A stretch of DNA of 64,000 nt, taken from the NCBI RefSeq assembly GCF_948329825.1, contig NZ_CAOJCM010000006.1, forward strand, positions 1 through 64,000. The letters run 5' to 3'. This stretch comes from Paenibacillus sp. JJ-100 (GTDB lineage Bacteria > Bacillota > Bacilli > Paenibacillales > Paenibacillaceae). Positions within the stretch are counted from its first letter, which is position 1. Every line of letters begins with the position of its first letter. The notes below the pieces were generated by a model. The model did not search any database. It was not told the DNA's origin and saw only the letters and a program-made list of their open reading frames with translations. Below, piece after piece: positions 1 to 8,820 of the stretch. The position numbers and the translations under genes were made by a program.

Positions 1-114
1 GGGGGCGATGGCGGAGGGGTTCCACACGTACCCATCCCGAACACGACCGTTAAGCCCTCTAGCGCCGATGGTACTTGGACCGCAGGGTCCTGGGAGAGTA
101 GGAAGCCGCCAAGC
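1..114 (+). rRNA. rrf: 5S ribosomal RNA, 5' end cut by window edge
   Basis: The conserved 5S core (GGAGGGGTTCCACACGTACC near the start, then CCGAACACG and a 3' arm ending near 114) is readable almost to its end. Only the first few bases are missing, so an rRNA operon lies just upstream. It is followed directly by a tRNA run on the same strand, the usual Bacilli arrangement. Confidence 0.93.
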
Positions 115-171
115 GATTCCCTTTGGGGTATTTTTTTTGCCCCACTTAACAGGGAGATGGAGTTTTTACGT

Positions 172-245
172 GGGCCTTTAGCTCAGTTGGTTAGAGCGCA
201 CCTCTGATAAGGGTGAGGCCGGTGGTTCGAGTCCACCAAGGCCCA
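172..245 (+). tRNA. tRNA-Ile (GAT)
   Basis: Acceptor arms GGGCCTT/AAGGCCC, anticodon loop CTGATAA, T arm with GGTTCGAGTCC. The 3' CCA is not encoded. First tRNA of the cluster after 5S. Confidence 0.95.
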
Positions 246-272
246 TAGTAACTAAATAAGAAGAATATGAAT

Positions 273-348
273 GGGGCCATAGCTCAGCTGGGAGAGCGCC
301 TGCCTTGCAAGCAGGAGGTCAGCGGTTCGATCCCGCTTGGCTCCACCA
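273..348 (+). tRNA. tRNA-Ala (TGC)
   Basis: Acceptor GGGGCCA/TGGCTCC, anticodon loop CTTGCAA, 3' CCA encoded at 346-348. Confidence 0.95.
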
Positions 349-349
349 T

Positions 350-425
350 TCCCTGATAGCTCAGTTGGTAGAGCACTCGACTGTTAATCGAGTTGTCACA
401 GGTTCGAGTCCTGTTCGGGGAGCCA
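350..425 (+). tRNA. tRNA-Asn (GTT)
   Basis: Acceptor TCCCTGA/TCGGGGA, anticodon loop CTGTTAA, CCA encoded. One base separates it from the preceding tRNA. Confidence 0.95.
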
Positions 426-426
426 T

Positions 427-518
427 GGAGAGGTGTCCGAGCTGGCCGAAGGAGCACGATTGGAAATCGTGTAGGCGTCACAAGCGTCTCGAGGGTTCGA
501 ATCCCTCTCTCTCCGCCA
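427..518 (+). tRNA. tRNA-Ser (GGA)
   Basis: Long variable arm typical of serine tRNA, anticodon loop TTGGAAA, acceptor GGAGAGG/CTCTCC with discriminator G and encoded CCA. Confidence 0.95.
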
Positions 519-535
519 CAATTCTTTTTTAGTGA

Positions 536-607
536 GGCCCGTTGGTCAAGGGGTTAAGACACCTCCCTTTCACGGAGGTAACAGGGGTTCGAATCCCCTA
601 CGGGTCA
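536..607 (+). tRNA. tRNA-Glu (TTC)
   Basis: Acceptor GGCCCGT/ACGGGTC, anticodon loop CTTTCAC. CCA is not encoded. Confidence 0.94.
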
Positions 608-639
608 TAGGTAATATTATGGGATGAGAATCCCAAGAT

Positions 640-715
640 GGAGGCTTAGCTCAGCTGGGAGAGCATCTGCCTTACAAGCAGAGGGTCGGGGGTTCGATCC
701 CCTCAGCCTCCACCA
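640..715 (+). tRNA. tRNA-Val (TAC)
   Basis: Acceptor GGAGGCT/AGCCTCC, anticodon loop CTTACAA, CCA encoded at 713-715. Confidence 0.95.
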
Positions 716-730
716 TCTATCTTATACTGA

Positions 731-804
<74 letters not shown>

Positions 805-840
805 TTGTAGCTTTCTTAATGCAGATTAAGAAAGTGATCT

Positions 841-918
841 GGAACCGTGGTGTAGTTGGCCTAACATGCCTGCCTGTCACGCAGGAGATCGCGGGTTCGA
901 ATCCCGTCGGTTCCGCCA
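841..918 (+). tRNA. tRNA-Asp (GTC)
   Basis: Acceptor GGAACCG/CGGTTCC, anticodon loop CTGTCAC, discriminator G and CCA encoded. Confidence 0.95.
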
Positions 919-943
919 TTTTTACAAGCTTCATGTACACCAT

Positions 944-1019
<76 letters not shown>

Positions 1020-1108
1020 TTTTAGTTTTTGCAATCAGAGGGAAGTACACTGTATAATATAGATTCTGATGGCAATACTAATATACTCATGCAGTAATTT
1101 GATTTTAT

Positions 1109-1185
1109 GGCGATCGTGGCGAAGTGGTTAACGCACCGGTTTGTGGATCCGGCATTCGGGGGTTCAATTCCCCTCGATCGCCCCA
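1109..1185 (+). tRNA. tRNA-His (GTG)
   Basis: Anticodon GTG, acceptor GCGATCG/CGATCGC with the extra 5' G (G-1) opposite C73 that identifies histidine tRNA, CCA encoded. Confidence 0.95.
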
Positions 1186-1196
1186 TAATTTCTTGT

Positions 1197-1271
1197 TGGG
1201 GATTAGCCAAGCGGTAAGGCAACGGACTTTGACTCCGTCATGCATAGGTTCAAATCCTATATCCCCAGCCA
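1197..1271 (+). tRNA. tRNA-Gln (TTG)
   Basis: Acceptor TGGGGAT/ATCCCCA, anticodon loop CTTTGAC, CCA encoded. Confidence 0.95.
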
Positions 1272-1279
1272 TTTATTAT

Positions 1280-1352
1280 GAGCCATTAGCTCAGTTGGTA
1301 GAGCACCTGACTTTTAATCAGGGTGTCGAAGGTTCGAGTCCTTCATGGCTCA
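1280..1352 (+). tRNA. tRNA-Lys (TTT)
   Basis: Acceptor GAGCCAT/ATGGCTC, anticodon loop CTTTTAA. CCA is not encoded. Confidence 0.95.
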
Positions 1353-1364
1353 CTTTTATGTTTT

Positions 1365-1451
<87 letters not shown>

Positions 1452-1459
1452 TATATTTT

Positions 1460-1534
1460 GCGGAAGTGGCTCAGCGGTAGAGCATCGCCTTGCCAAGGCG
1501 AGGGTCGCGGGTTCGATTCCCGTCTTCCGCTCCA
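1460..1534 (+). tRNA. tRNA-Gly (GCC)
   Basis: Acceptor GCGGAAG/CTTCCGC, anticodon loop TTGCCAA, discriminator T and encoded CCA. Confidence 0.95.
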
Positions 1535-1540
1535 ATATTT

Positions 1541-1617
1541 GCGCCCTTAGCTCAGCTGGATAGAGCGTTTGACTACGAATCAAAAGGCCGGGAGTTCGAA
1601 TCTCTCAGGGCGCGCCA
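1541..1617 (+). tRNA. tRNA-Arg (ACG)
   Basis: Acceptor GCGCCCT/AGGGCGC, anticodon loop CTACGAA (first anticodon base A, expected to become inosine), CCA encoded. Confidence 0.95.
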
Positions 1618-1634
1618 TTATTTACTTTTCATAT

Positions 1635-1708
1635 CGGGATGTAGCTCAGCTTGGTAGAGCACCTGGTTTGGGACCAGGGGGTCGCATGTTCAAATCGTGT
1701 CATCCCGA
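1635..1708 (+). tRNA. tRNA-Pro (TGG)
   Basis: Acceptor CGGGATG/CATCCCG, anticodon loop TTTGGGA. CCA is not encoded. Confidence 0.95.
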
Positions 1709-1719
1709 TTTTGTTTTAT

Positions 1720-1790
1720 GCGGGTGTAGTTCAATGGTAGAACTTTAGCCTTCCAAGCTAATAGCGTGGGTTCGATTCCCATCACCCGCT
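1720..1790 (+). tRNA. tRNA-Gly (TCC)
   Basis: Acceptor GCGGGTG/CACCCGC, anticodon loop CTTCCAA. CCA is not encoded. Last tRNA before the cluster terminator, and the second glycine acceptor in the run. Confidence 0.95.
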
Positions 1791-1797
1791 TACAATT

Positions 1798-1833
1798 AAA
1801 AGAGTTCTTGCATAATGCAAGAACTCTTTTTTT
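1798..1833 (+). terminator. Terminator of the rRNA-tRNA operon
   Basis: Twelve-base arms (AGAGTTCTTGCA and its complement) with a three-base loop, followed by a run of T. It ends the co-directional 5S-tRNA transcript. Confidence 0.9.
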
Positions 1834-1953
1834 GTTAAGTTATTTATGAATGTATTGATAAATACGGTGGGCTCGAAGAAATCAATTATATTATAAGTAT
1901 ATGTATCTATGTTAATCTAAATCTTAAAGAGAAAATGTATTGGAGGGAGTTCA

Positions 1954-2391
1954 GTGGGTCCTATTATTATCATGATCATCGTTATTGTAGCTCTACTTGT
2001 TTTTGGAATGGGACAAATAGACAAATCGAATAGGCTGAAGAGGGAGTTCGGTGCAAGATTGCACTCGGTCGGGATCCATCAATACGGGTTACCCCAAGTC
2101 TCAGAAGGTAAGATAATAGATGTACTATTAGGGAATGAAAAAATATTCATTAAAACGAATCACCAAATATTTGAGCTTTCCCTTCATAAAGTGAGAGGAA
2201 TCCATTCTTCGGCCCCCAATAACAGGATCACATCTAAAAGTGTTCTTCTGACCATCAGTTATGATATGAATGGCAGATTCCGTGAAATAGGAATAGTGTT
2301 TATGAAGCCTTCGATCGCCAAACAATTTCTATGGGAGATTGAGGGGAGATTGTTCACTACGAACTCAAGAAATGGCGTTACCAGACTGTAA
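1954..2391 (+). CDS. Membrane-anchored protein of unknown function
   Basis: This 145-residue protein starts at GTG 1954, preceded by GGAGGG at 1942-1947. Residues 2-19 form one strongly hydrophobic segment (PIIIMIIVIVALLVFGMG), so it is probably an N-terminally anchored protein with a soluble domain on one side of the membrane. The rest is mixed alpha/beta with basic patches and no catalytic signature that I recognise. It stands alone between the tRNA terminator and a convergent gene. The function is unknown; the coding call rests on the good ribosome-binding site, the uninterrupted frame and a believable composition. Confidence 0.75.
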   Translation: MGPIIIMIIVIVALLVFGMGQIDKSNRLKREFGARLHSVGIHQYGLPQVSEGKIIDVLLGNEKIFIKTNHQIFELSLHKVRGIHSSAPNNRITSKSVLLTISYDMNGRFREIGIVFMKPSIAKQFLWEIEGRLFTTNSRNGVTRL

Positions 2392-2518
2392 TCGTAGATT
2401 CTAATGTAAGGCGCTAGATTATACATACCTTTTATTATTTTCTGTTGTACTGCTACGGTAGTCTCAAGAAAAATGTGCTAAGAGCACCTAGTGATTGTCA
2501 TCGTAAAATTGCGCACAC

Positions 2519-2569
2519 AATGAAAAGCTCCTTCTTTCCGTCTCAGAACTGGAAGAGGAGCTTTTCATT
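2519..2569. terminator. Inverted repeat between convergent genes, possible terminator
   Basis: Fourteen-base arms (AATGAAAAGCTCCT and its complement) around a 23-base loop lie between two converging genes. There is no clear T run on either side, so termination is likely but not certain. Confidence 0.5.
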
Positions 2570-2643
2570 GTTTAAGGAGCTAATTTGCTATTTTTAAAAC
2601 GAAGTTGATTCTATAAAAAAGTTAATAAAATTACTTCCTGTGT

Positions 2644-3510
2644 TTAATATCGTTCCAGAATCGCCTGTGTCTTTAGGCCGTCGGAAGGGATTAGCCAGTT
2701 TTTGTTCTGAAGCAATTGCATCAACTGGTTACGCAGTTCAGAAACGGCTGCCGAGTCATCCGTTTTGAATGAAACTTCAACGATATTCTCAATACCTGTG
2801 CCTGCTTCATTGCGGATAGGCCATACCTCCAGGGTAAGCTCTTGACCGTTCCATGTTCCTTCGTAGCGCTGGAAGGTGATTGGGCCGTAAGCGCGAGATT
2901 GTGAGAGTTGTTGTTTGCCCCAATTGGAGTCAGACCAGTTTTTCAATTTACCTGGAAGCTTGTCCAGCAGCAGGTTCAAGGCATCTTTTTCAGAAGGTAG
3001 CTGTAAGCCTGTTGCTTTGGTATCTACCTTTTTCGTATTAGAGAAGCTCAGGGTCTGTTTGCCATATCCCCAGTCAATCTCAGCCTCATAGTTATCATCG
3101 GATTGATCGAAGCCTTCTTGGTTTGCAAGTGTCAGTGCTGCATCAATATCTCCGTTTATGACAGGGTAACGTTTTTTGTAAGTCAGCTCGTAGTTATTTT
3201 TGTCATCTTTTTTGCGAAAACGAACATTCCATCCTTCTGCATCCAGTCCGAGAGCATTCGTATCGAAGTACTCCACATTGATATTTCGTGCTGTGGGGTT
3301 CAGGCCAAGGCTCTGGATGACCTCACTGCGCGGTGTTCCATCGGTGTTTAGGACGAGCTCCGGCTTCGCGAGGAACTTCACTTCATAAGCGGGAACGGCG
3401 TTGGCAGCGGCAGAAGCCGGCGGCGTATCCAAAAATGTCAGTCCACTTCCCAGGGTGATGATGCTCAGCATCAACGAGGCAGTTACCTTTTTCCACTTTT
3501 TCAAAACCAA
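2644..3510 (-). CDS. Secreted protein with a possible CYTH-like fold
   Basis: A 288-residue protein read from TTG at 3510, with GGGAGA just upstream. Residues 1-35 are a Sec signal peptide (basic VLKKWKK start, hydrophobic core, cleavage probably after PPASAAA). The mature part is rich in charged beta-strand-like segments. It begins YEVKFLAKPE and later reads VRFRKKDD...ELTYKKRYP and IVEVSFKTDD. This alternation of basic and acidic strands recalls the CYTH/triphosphate tunnel fold, whose entry motif is ExExK, but the motif is incomplete, so the assignment is a weak inference. It is a single gene with no operon partner. It may act outside the cell on a phosphorylated polymer or may only be structural. 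Confidence 0.7.
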   Translation of the reverse strand: MVLKKWKKVTASLMLSIITLGSGLTFLDTPPASAAANAVPAYEVKFLAKPELVLNTDGTPRSEVIQSLGLNPTARNINVEYFDTNALGLDAEGWNVRFRKKDDKNNYELTYKKRYPVINGDIDAALTLANQEGFDQSDDNYEAEIDWGYGKQTLSFSNTKKVDTKATGLQLPSEKDALNLLLDKLPGKLKNWSDSNWGKQQLSQSRAYGPITFQRYEGTWNGQELTLEVWPIRNEAGTGIENIVEVSFKTDDSAAVSELRNQLMQLLQNKNWLIPSDGLKTQAILERY

Positions 3511-3642
3511 TCACTCTCCCAATCTGGATTAACGTACAGACCCCACTTTACCGTCCAAGTTTCTGAATGCGATTAACGGGAAGCGCGCATTACGTTAACC
3601 CTGCATAGATTTGATGAATGGCTGGCGATAGTTTTTATCGGT

Positions 3643-4563
3643 TCATCCAATAGGTTCGTGCAATGGAGGAGGATCGGTAGGAACGGCTCCACGCAACACG
3701 GCTATGAATCGATCAACCTGAACCGAAGGATGGCGGTCTTTGTTGTGTACGGTATAGATATGGCGTGGTGCCTGCTCTCCGGGAATGGGAATCACCTGTA
3801 TAAGACCTTGCTGTTCCTCCCATTGTACAGCCATTCGCGACATGAAGGAGATATGACCGCCAAGTAACACGAGCTGTTTGATCGCTTCCAGGGAATCCAT
3901 CTCGACCGTACTTCTTAGCCGAATACCATGTTGTGCAAGCCATTGGTTGGTCAGTCTCCGGGTACTGGACTCATTACCATGTAATGCGAAAGGGATCTGC
4001 GCGATATCTTCAGGCTGCAACGATTCTTTCTGAGTCAGTGCATGTTGTGGAGCGCAGATTAACACGAGATCGTCTTTGCACAGCGTCTCCGCATGTAATA
4101 TCGGGCCAACAAACGGCTCAGATGAGATGATACCCAGATCAAGCTGATGACGGATTACCATCTCACGGATGACAGGGGCGGGTTTGACGGACAACACCAT
4201 CTGAATGCCAGGGAACTCCTTCGAAAAGGAATGTAGCATGGACGGAAGTAGATATGTAGCCGGGACGTAACTTGCTCCAATATGGAGCGTGCCCCGATAC
4301 AGACTTTCGTATTCTTTGACTACACGGCGTGCCTCTTGGGTCAAGGCATTGATTTTGACACTATAATGAAGCAAAGCTTGTCCAGCTTCGGTCAGAAACG
4401 TTTTTCCACTGCGCGATTCGAACAAACGCACTCCCATCTCTTCCTCTAATGACTTCATATGAAAGGTAACGGTAGGCTGCTTGATGCCTAGGATCTCGGC
4501 CACGCTTGTCATATGGTGATGTTTGTCGATCAATTCGACAATGTGCAACTTAATCAGGTTCAA
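3643..4563 (-). CDS. LysR-family transcriptional regulator
   Basis: The N-terminal winged helix-turn-helix (SVAEILGIKQPTVTFHMKSL) and the following RLFESRSGKTFLTEAG are classic LysR. The rest is the two-lobed inducer-binding domain with LHIGASYVPATYLLP opening it. Total length of about 306 residues is normal for the family. I prefer TTG 4563 as the start: the GAGGAG site lies 10 bases before it, whereas the GTG at 4572 would be only one base from that site. It is divergent from the ABC importer at 4723, and a perfect 15-base palindrome (4600-4614) sits between them, so it probably controls that importer and itself. The ligand is unknown. Confidence 0.9.
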   Translation of the reverse strand: MNLIKLHIVELIDKHHHMTSVAEILGIKQPTVTFHMKSLEEEMGVRLFESRSGKTFLTEAGQALLHYSVKINALTQEARRVVKEYESLYRGTLHIGASYVPATYLLPSMLHSFSKEFPGIQMVLSVKPAPVIREMVIRHQLDLGIISSEPFVGPILHAETLCKDDLVLICAPQHALTQKESLQPEDIAQIPFALHGNESSTRRLTNQWLAQHGIRLRSTVEMDSLEAIKQLVLLGGHISFMSRMAVQWEEQQGLIQVIPIPGEQAPRHIYTVHNKDRHPSVQVDRFIAVLRGAVPTDPPPLHEPIG

Positions 4564-4599
4564 CTGGTCCACACTCCTCTACGTTCTACATCCTCTTCT

Positions 4600-4614
4600 A
4601 TAGATTTAATCTAT
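4600..4614. promoter_or_regulatory. Palindromic LysR operator candidate
   Basis: ATAGATTTAATCTAT is a perfect inverted repeat around one central base and fits the T-N11-A form of LysR recognition sites. It lies 37 bases from the regulator start and 109 from the importer start. Confidence 0.6.
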
Positions 4615-4722
4615 GAACATCAACAGAATTCATCTAAAAAGTTAATTTCCATTTTACAAACTCAATAAACAACTCTTGAAGGCGAGCGTTAGACTGAGAT
4701 CAGTACAAGAGGACAGGCAGGG

Positions 4723-5799
4723 ATGCGTATGAAACTGGAGTTAACGGGAGTTCAAAAATCATTTCATCAAACGCCTGCACTATTGCCCACCGATCTGACG
4801 CTTGAACACGGAAAATTCACTACCTTGCTGGGCCCTTCAGGCTGTGGCAAAACAACTCTGCTTCGCATGATTGCCGGGCTGGAACAGCCGGATGCGGGAG
4901 AGATTCGTGCGGATGGGGAATACATCTACTCTGCAGCAAAGCGGATCGATACACCAACACACAAGCGCAATCTGGGCATGGTGTTTCAGGATTTTGCATT
5001 ATGGCCGCATATGACAGTATACGAAAATGTAGCTTTTGGCTTGAAAGCAGGCAAACAGAAGTCTGATCTGCGCCAGAAGGTGAATGAAGCACTCGATATG
5101 GTTCGTCTGCAAGGCATGGAGGATCGTTATCCTCATCAGCTGTCAGGTGGACAGCAGCAGCGGGTTGCTTTTGCCAGAGCGGTAGCTGTGAAGCCGGGTG
5201 TGATCTTGTTTGATGAGCCGCTGAGTGCACTGGATGCAGTACTTCGAGAAGAGATGCGAATTGAGATGATGTCACTAGTACGGGACATGGGATTAACTGC
5301 TCTGTATGTGACGCATGATCAGATTGAGGCGATGTCCATGTCGGATGAGATTGTGGTGATGCAGAAAGGACGAATTTTGCAAAAGGGCACGCCCGAAACG
5401 ATCTATTCTACGCCGAGTGATCCTTATGTCGCCTCGTTTATTGGAAAGTCCAATTGGCTTACGCCAAACGAATCTATGATTCGTCCGGAACATGTGACCT
5501 GGTACAAAGCAGGCCAAGATGATCTGGGCTACCCTGGAAGAATCCTCAGCGTGAGTTATGTGGGAGAACGTTATGAGGTACGTGTACAGATGGAAGGTCT
5601 GGGCATGTGGACAGCGTATGCGAACGAAAGGGTTCGCGTTGGGGAGAGAGTGCAACTGCATGTATCGCCAGAACGAATCTGCCGCATGCATGATCCGCAG
5701 GGCCAGAATAGAAGTTCGAATTCAGATTCAGATTTGCAGCTCCATCTGAATCTGAACACGGGTGGAAAGCAGAGAGAAGTGATTGCTGCCGCAAACTAA
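4723..5799 (+). CDS. ABC transporter ATPase, Fe3+/phosphonate (FbpC/PhnT) type
   Basis: A 358-residue ATPase with Walker A GPSGCGKTT, Q-loop VFQDFALWPHMTV, signature LSGGQQQR, Walker B VILFDEPLSALD and the switch histidine in YVTHDQ. A C-terminal regulatory (TOBE-like) extension of about 110 residues follows. This layout is that of FbpC/PotA/PhnT-type importers. It energises uptake through the two-domain permease at 7135 with the lipoprotein at 5921. ATG 4729 is a possible alternative start (GCAGGG six bases upstream). It is the first gene of a four-gene run and probably under the divergent LysR protein. Iron, 2-aminoethylphosphonate or another small anion could be the substrate; sequence reading alone does not decide. 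Confidence 0.92.
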   Translation: MRMKLELTGVQKSFHQTPALLPTDLTLEHGKFTTLLGPSGCGKTTLLRMIAGLEQPDAGEIRADGEYIYSAAKRIDTPTHKRNLGMVFQDFALWPHMTVYENVAFGLKAGKQKSDLRQKVNEALDMVRLQGMEDRYPHQLSGGQQQRVAFARAVAVKPGVILFDEPLSALDAVLREEMRIEMMSLVRDMGLTALYVTHDQIEAMSMSDEIVVMQKGRILQKGTPETIYSTPSDPYVASFIGKSNWLTPNESMIRPEHVTWYKAGQDDLGYPGRILSVSYVGERYEVRVQMEGLGMWTAYANERVRVGERVQLHVSPERICRMHDPQGQNRSSNSDSDLQLHLNLNTGGKQREVIAAAN

Positions 5800-5920
5800 C
5801 AAGTTCACCACAGGTAACTTAAGAGGGCCTAGAATGAACTAAAACGTAAAGTGGATCAAATGATGTGTAGAACAATACAAGGCGTAGCAGCTTACTTAAT
5901 ACGAATCTAAGGGAGATGGC

Positions 5921-7003
5921 ATGAACATGTTTGGTATGAAGTCACGTAAAAAGAGGGCAACACTTCTATTAACAGCAGTGATGAGTCTCAGTCTGTTCGG
6001 ATGCAGTACGGGCAACACTACGAATGGCAATGCAGCACAGCCTACGGGGGATGGAAATACAGCGGCAGCAGCGGAAACATCGACGAAAGAAACAGGTGGC
6101 AAACTAGTATTGTACAGTGCAGGGCCACAGAAGCTGGCAGATAATATCGTAAGTGGATTTACAGCGAAAACAGGCATTGAAGTGGAGATGTTCCAAGGCA
6201 CGACAGGCAAAATTCTAGCTCGTATGGAAGCAGAGAAATCTAACCCGGTAGCAGACGTGGTTATTCTGGCATCTTTGCCTTCGGCACAGGCGCTAAAGGC
6301 GGAGGGTCTCACGTTGCCTTATCCGGAAGCGGCCAATGCGGACAAGCTGAACAAAGATTGGTCGGATGCGGAAGGTAACTATTTTAGCAGTAGTGCATCT
6401 GCGCTGGGCATTGTATATAACAGCAAACTGGTGACGACGCCGCCCAAAAGCTGGGCAGATCTGGCAACACCGGCATGGAAAGATGTTGTGAACATTCCTG
6501 ATCCGACATTGTCTGGTTCTGCACTCGATTTCATTACAGGTTACCTAAGTGCTAATGGGGATAAAGGATGGGATTTGCTGAGTGCCTACAAAGCGAACGG
6601 TGTAGCTATGACAGGAGCGAACCAGGAAGCATTAGATCCGGTCATTACGGGTGCCAAAAGCATTGTGGCAGCAGGTGTAGACTACATGGCCTACTCCGCC
6701 AAAGCCAAAGGGGAACCGCTGGATATCATCTACCCTGAAGAAGGTACAGTCATTAGCCCGAGACCGGCAGCCATTCTGAAATCCAGTCCCAATGTAGAGA
6801 ATGCCAAAGCATTCATTGACTACCTGTTGTCGGATGAGGCACAGAAGCTGGTAACAGATGCATATCTGATTCCGGGACGTGAGGATATTGAAGCAACGAA
6901 TCGTGCCAATGTGAAGGACATTCCGCAACTGAAAGTGGATTGGGCATGGATGAGCGAGCATGGTGATGAGACCGCAGCACGTTTCTCCGAAACCTTTAAA
7001 TAA
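5921..7003 (+). CDS. ABC transporter substrate-binding lipoprotein, FbpA/PhnS type
   Basis: A 360-residue lipoprotein: basic start (KSRKKR), hydrophobic segment and lipobox LFGC with the acylated cysteine at residue 28, then a low-complexity N/T/A linker. The mature domain opens LVLYSAGPQ and contains FTAKTGIEVEMFQGTTG, SASALGIVYNSK and PRPAAILKSSPN. These are typical of the iron/2-aminoethylphosphonate/thiamine branch of periplasmic binding proteins. AAGGGAGA stands before ATG 5921. A 121-base gap from the ATPase gene may hold a processing site. It delivers substrate to the permease encoded next. Confidence 0.9.
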   Translation: MNMFGMKSRKKRATLLLTAVMSLSLFGCSTGNTTNGNAAQPTGDGNTAAAAETSTKETGGKLVLYSAGPQKLADNIVSGFTAKTGIEVEMFQGTTGKILARMEAEKSNPVADVVILASLPSAQALKAEGLTLPYPEAANADKLNKDWSDAEGNYFSSSASALGIVYNSKLVTTPPKSWADLATPAWKDVVNIPDPTLSGSALDFITGYLSANGDKGWDLLSAYKANGVAMTGANQEALDPVITGAKSIVAAGVDYMAYSAKAKGEPLDIIYPEEGTVISPRPAAILKSSPNVENAKAFIDYLLSDEAQKLVTDAYLIPGREDIEATNRANVKDIPQLKVDWAWMSEHGDETAARFSETFK

Positions 7004-7010
7004 GTGACGC

Positions 7011-7022
7011 GCATGCGCATGC
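7011..7022. repeat. Short perfect palindrome after the binding-protein gene
   Basis: GCATGCGCATGC is self-complementary and lies just after the stop of the binding-protein gene. No function is evident; it may shape the mRNA 3' end. Confidence 0.4.
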
Positions 7023-7134
7023 AAATGCGAAGGTAATTCATCTTTATTCAACGCATGGAAGAACAAATACAAAAAACGGTAGGCAACAGGGAGATCTGCT
7101 GTCTTGACGTGGAATGTCATGTGAGGTGAGCGTA

Positions 7135-8820
7135 GTGAAACCTGTTGTGATGGATAACAACCGTATATTTCGGAGAGTGGGCGTGGTGTTAGCCCTCTTT
7201 CTGCTGGCGATTAGTATTGGGATGCCGCTACTATTGATATTCTGGCAAAGTGTTTATCCAGATGGGCAATGGGACTGGATGGCGCCAATTCGTACGATTA
7301 CCGGTCATCATCTGTCGAGTGTGCTGCTGAATTCCATCTGGCTAGGGATCTGCGTGGTAGCGATGACCACACTGCTGGCGTTACCCCTCGCATGGATGAT
7401 GTCCAAAACCCGGATGGGAGAGCACCGCTGGGTCGATGTTATACTGATGATCCCGTTCATGACCCCGCCGTATATCGGCTCGATGGGCTGGATTCTGTTT
7501 ATGCAAAAAGGGGGATACCTGCAGCAATGGGTTCCTTCATCTGCGAACTGGACGGAGCTGTTCTTTAGCTTCTGGGGCATGGTCATGATCATGAGTCTGC
7601 ACCTGTTTCCATTCCTGTACTTGCTGCTGCGGGATGCGTTGATCCGCATCGGTGGTAATCTGGAGGAAGCAGGGGCCGTGCACGGTGCACGTGCAGGATA
7701 CCGTTTCAGACGTATTATTCTCCCCCTATTGCTGTCGTCTTACGGAATGGGGATTATGCTTGTTTTTGTTAAAACGATTGCGGAATTCGGCACCCCGGCT
7801 ACCTTCGGTCGCAAGATCGGTTATTATGTGATGACTTCTGAGATTCACAAGTACATCTCCAGTTGGCCAATTGACTTTGGTAAGGCTACTTCGCTGGCAT
7901 CTGTACTGCTGTCCGTCTGTCTGGTCATGTGGTACATGCAGTCGGCGATCAGCCGGAAGTTCACGTATCGTCTGGTAGGTGGCAAAGGCCAGCGTTCGAA
8001 GCGTTATTCTCTACGTGGCTGGACAGGATGGTTGTGCGGTGCGTATCTGGCCATTCTATTGATTCTGTCGATCGGTATTCCGTATTTCTCCATCATTGCA
8101 GCCTCCACGATGAAACTGCGGGGAGCAGGGCTGGCATTGGATAATCTGACACTGGATCATTACCGAGAATTACTATCTTGGGGCTCCGTAAGTATGAAGG
8201 CCATTGGGAACAGTCTCGGGCTGTCTCTGGCAGCTTCCACGGTAGCGGTGATTATAGGTACAGGTTTTGCACTGGCGATTGGCAAGTCTTCATCGTTCAT
8301 GCAGCGGATCATCGATCTGTTCAGTCTGCTGCCCAATACGGTACCAGGCATTGTCATGGTCGTAGGACTGATTCTGTTCTGGAACTCGCCGTGGATGCCC
8401 GTGACACTATATAACACGTACGGTATGGTGGTGCTCACCTATGTGGTTCTGTTCCTGCCATACACCGTGCAATATGTAAAATCAAGCTTCACCCAGATTG
8501 ACGGCACGTTGTTCCAGGCGGGTCAAGTGTTTGGCGGTAAGCCGCTGTACATTCTGCGGCGTATCCTTGTTCCGCTGATTCTGCCCGGCATGCTGGCGGG
8601 CTGGATGATGACATTCACGATTGCGACCCGTGAATTGGTCGGTTCGCTCCTGATTCTTCCGCCGTCGATGCAGACGTCGGCGACGTATATTTTTGCCCAG
8701 TTTGAACAGGGTCAGGTATCGCTTGGTATGGCAATGGCTGTGGTGACCGTAGGCATGACGGTGCTGATGTTGCTGGGAATTGAAATGCTGAATTCAAAGA
8801 GAAAGTGGAATGCATCATGA
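7135..8820 (+). CDS. ABC transporter permease, two-domain FbpB type
   Basis: About 561 residues with two homologous sets of roughly six membrane segments. Each set carries an EAA-type loop that docks the ATPase: EEAGAVHGARAGYRFRRIILP in the first half and FQAGQVFGGKPLYILRR in the second. A single fused permease serving both halves of the channel is usual for FbpB/PhnUV-like systems. GTG 7135 is preferred because GAGGTGA lies six bases before it; ATG 7114 has no convincing site. The reading frame overlaps the next gene by four bases, so the two are translationally coupled. Confidence 0.92.
   Translation: MKPVVMDNNRIFRRVGVVLALFLLAISIGMPLLLIFWQSVYPDGQWDWMAPIRTITGHHLSSVLLNSIWLGICVVAMTTLLALPLAWMMSKTRMGEHRWVDVILMIPFMTPPYIGSMGWILFMQKGGYLQQWVPSSANWTELFFSFWGMVMIMSLHLFPFLYLLLRDALIRIGGNLEEAGAVHGARAGYRFRRIILPLLLSSYGMGIMLVFVKTIAEFGTPATFGRKIGYYVMTSEIHKYISSWPIDFGKATSLASVLLSVCLVMWYMQSAISRKFTYRLVGGKGQRSKRYSLRGWTGWLCGAYLAILLILSIGIPYFSIIAASTMKLRGAGLALDNLTLDHYRELLSWGSVSMKAIGNSLGLSLAASTVAVIIGTGFALAIGKSSSFMQRIIDLFSLLPNTVPGIVMVVGLILFWNSPWMPVTLYNTYGMVVLTYVVLFLPYTVQYVKSSFTQIDGTLFQAGQVFGGKPLYILRRILVPLILPGMLAGWMMTFTIATRELVGSLLILPPSMQTSATYIFAQFEQGQVSLGMAMAVVTVGMTVLMLLGIEMLNSKRKWNAS

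Noticed and set aside
4723-8820. Assigning the importer firmly to iron (fbpABC) or 2-aminoethylphosphonate (phnSTUV)
   Set aside because: The proteins belong to a branch that includes both, and no phosphonate enzyme or Fur box is next to them.
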